From: DASUFP01 sp036274495
Lineage (GTDB): Bacteria; Bacteroidota; Bacteroidia; AKYH767-A; OLB10
Direction: 5' to 3'
Assembly (NCBI GenBank): GCA_036274495.1
Contig: DASUFP010000028.1
Coordinates: 1-5,698, forward strand
Length of the DNA: 5,698 bases
The notes under the pieces were generated by a model. That model did no database searches. It was not told the DNA's origin and saw nothing but the letters and a program-made list of their open reading frames with translations. This document shows, piece by piece, positions 5,549-5,698 of the stretch (within the stretch, counting starts at the first letter, position 1; the number at the start of each line of letters is the position of its first letter). The translations under genes were made by a program, and so were the position numbers.

Positions 5549-5698
5549 CTAACTGAGCGTATAAAATTCAGGTTTTTCAGTTTGATGTTCTCTGATGACG
5601 CCAACACTAATCAGATCAGCGAGAATGCCGGAGGCTCTTCTTCTGGAGATATTCACTAATTTACAAAATTGTTTCAAATTGATGCGCCGCTCGTTTTT
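5549..5698 (-). CDS. C-terminal end of a protein with a winged-helix-like tail (partial)
   Basis: On the minus strand a frame runs from the window edge (5698) to a TAG at 5551-5549, giving 49 residues without an internal stop. The sequence includes RINLKQFCKLVNISRRRASG, then ILADLISVGVI and a short EFYTLS ending. A helix, a turn with several Arg, a second helix (ASGILADLI) and a two-strand ending resemble a winged-helix DNA-binding fold, so it may be the tail of a transcriptional regulator or of a larger protein ending in such a domain. I cannot name the family. It lies 68 bp upstream of the YtxH-like gene on the same strand and could be co-transcribed with it. Amino-acid patterning, not length, supports that it is coding. 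Confidence 0.6.
   Translation of the reverse strand, partial: KNERRINLKQFCKLVNISRRRASGILADLISVGVIREHQTEKPEFYTLS

Overview
The window looks like chromosomal DNA of a member of the Bacteroidota. The evidence is: (i) a secreted protein ending in a type A Por/type IX secretion (T9SS) sorting domain; (ii) promoter-like motifs of the phylum's TAnnTTTG type, placed directly before two start codons; (iii) no clear Shine-Dalgarno sequences; and (iv) a fused E1alpha/E1beta 2-oxoacid dehydrogenase and a YtxH / holin-like / coiled-coil gene trio, both familiar from this phylum. I see no rRNA, tRNA, CRISPR array, insertion sequence or prophage.

Plus-strand half (1-4496). The window opens inside the last codons of a gene whose tail resembles enoyl-CoA hydratase/isomerase family proteins. 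A short hairpin and a TAnnTTTG motif separate it from a full-length 695-residue E1 component of a branched-chain/pyruvate-type 2-oxoacid dehydrogenase complex, with alpha and beta parts in one chain. A 227-bp spacer follows. It holds a possible terminator, a pair of TTATCAACAAA direct repeats that resemble DnaA boxes, and a good Bacteroidota-type promoter for an HU-family DNA-binding protein. HU ends at a perfect 19-bp inverted repeat, a strong intrinsic terminator. Next is a secreted, soluble-glucose-dehydrogenase-like (PQQ sugar dehydrogenase family) beta-propeller with an Ig-like domain and a T9SS sorting domain.

Minus-strand half (4490-5698). The propeller gene converges on, and overlaps by 7 bp, a three-gene minus-strand operon. 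In transcription order it encodes a 66-aa YtxH-like membrane protein, a 117-aa two-helix holin-like membrane protein, and a 143-aa coiled-coil protein of unknown function. Upstream on the same strand, cut by the window edge, is the C-terminal 49 residues of a protein with a winged-helix-like tail, which falls below ordinary ORF length cut-offs.

How the genes relate. The hydratase tail and the E1 enzyme could both serve acyl-CoA or branched-chain amino-acid catabolism, but separate promoter signals argue against a simple operon. The minus-strand trio is the only tight operon and the best candidate for a poorly described system, probably at the inner membrane. Most of the rest is recognisable housekeeping or envelope biology, and I found no clear evidence of a wholly new system.
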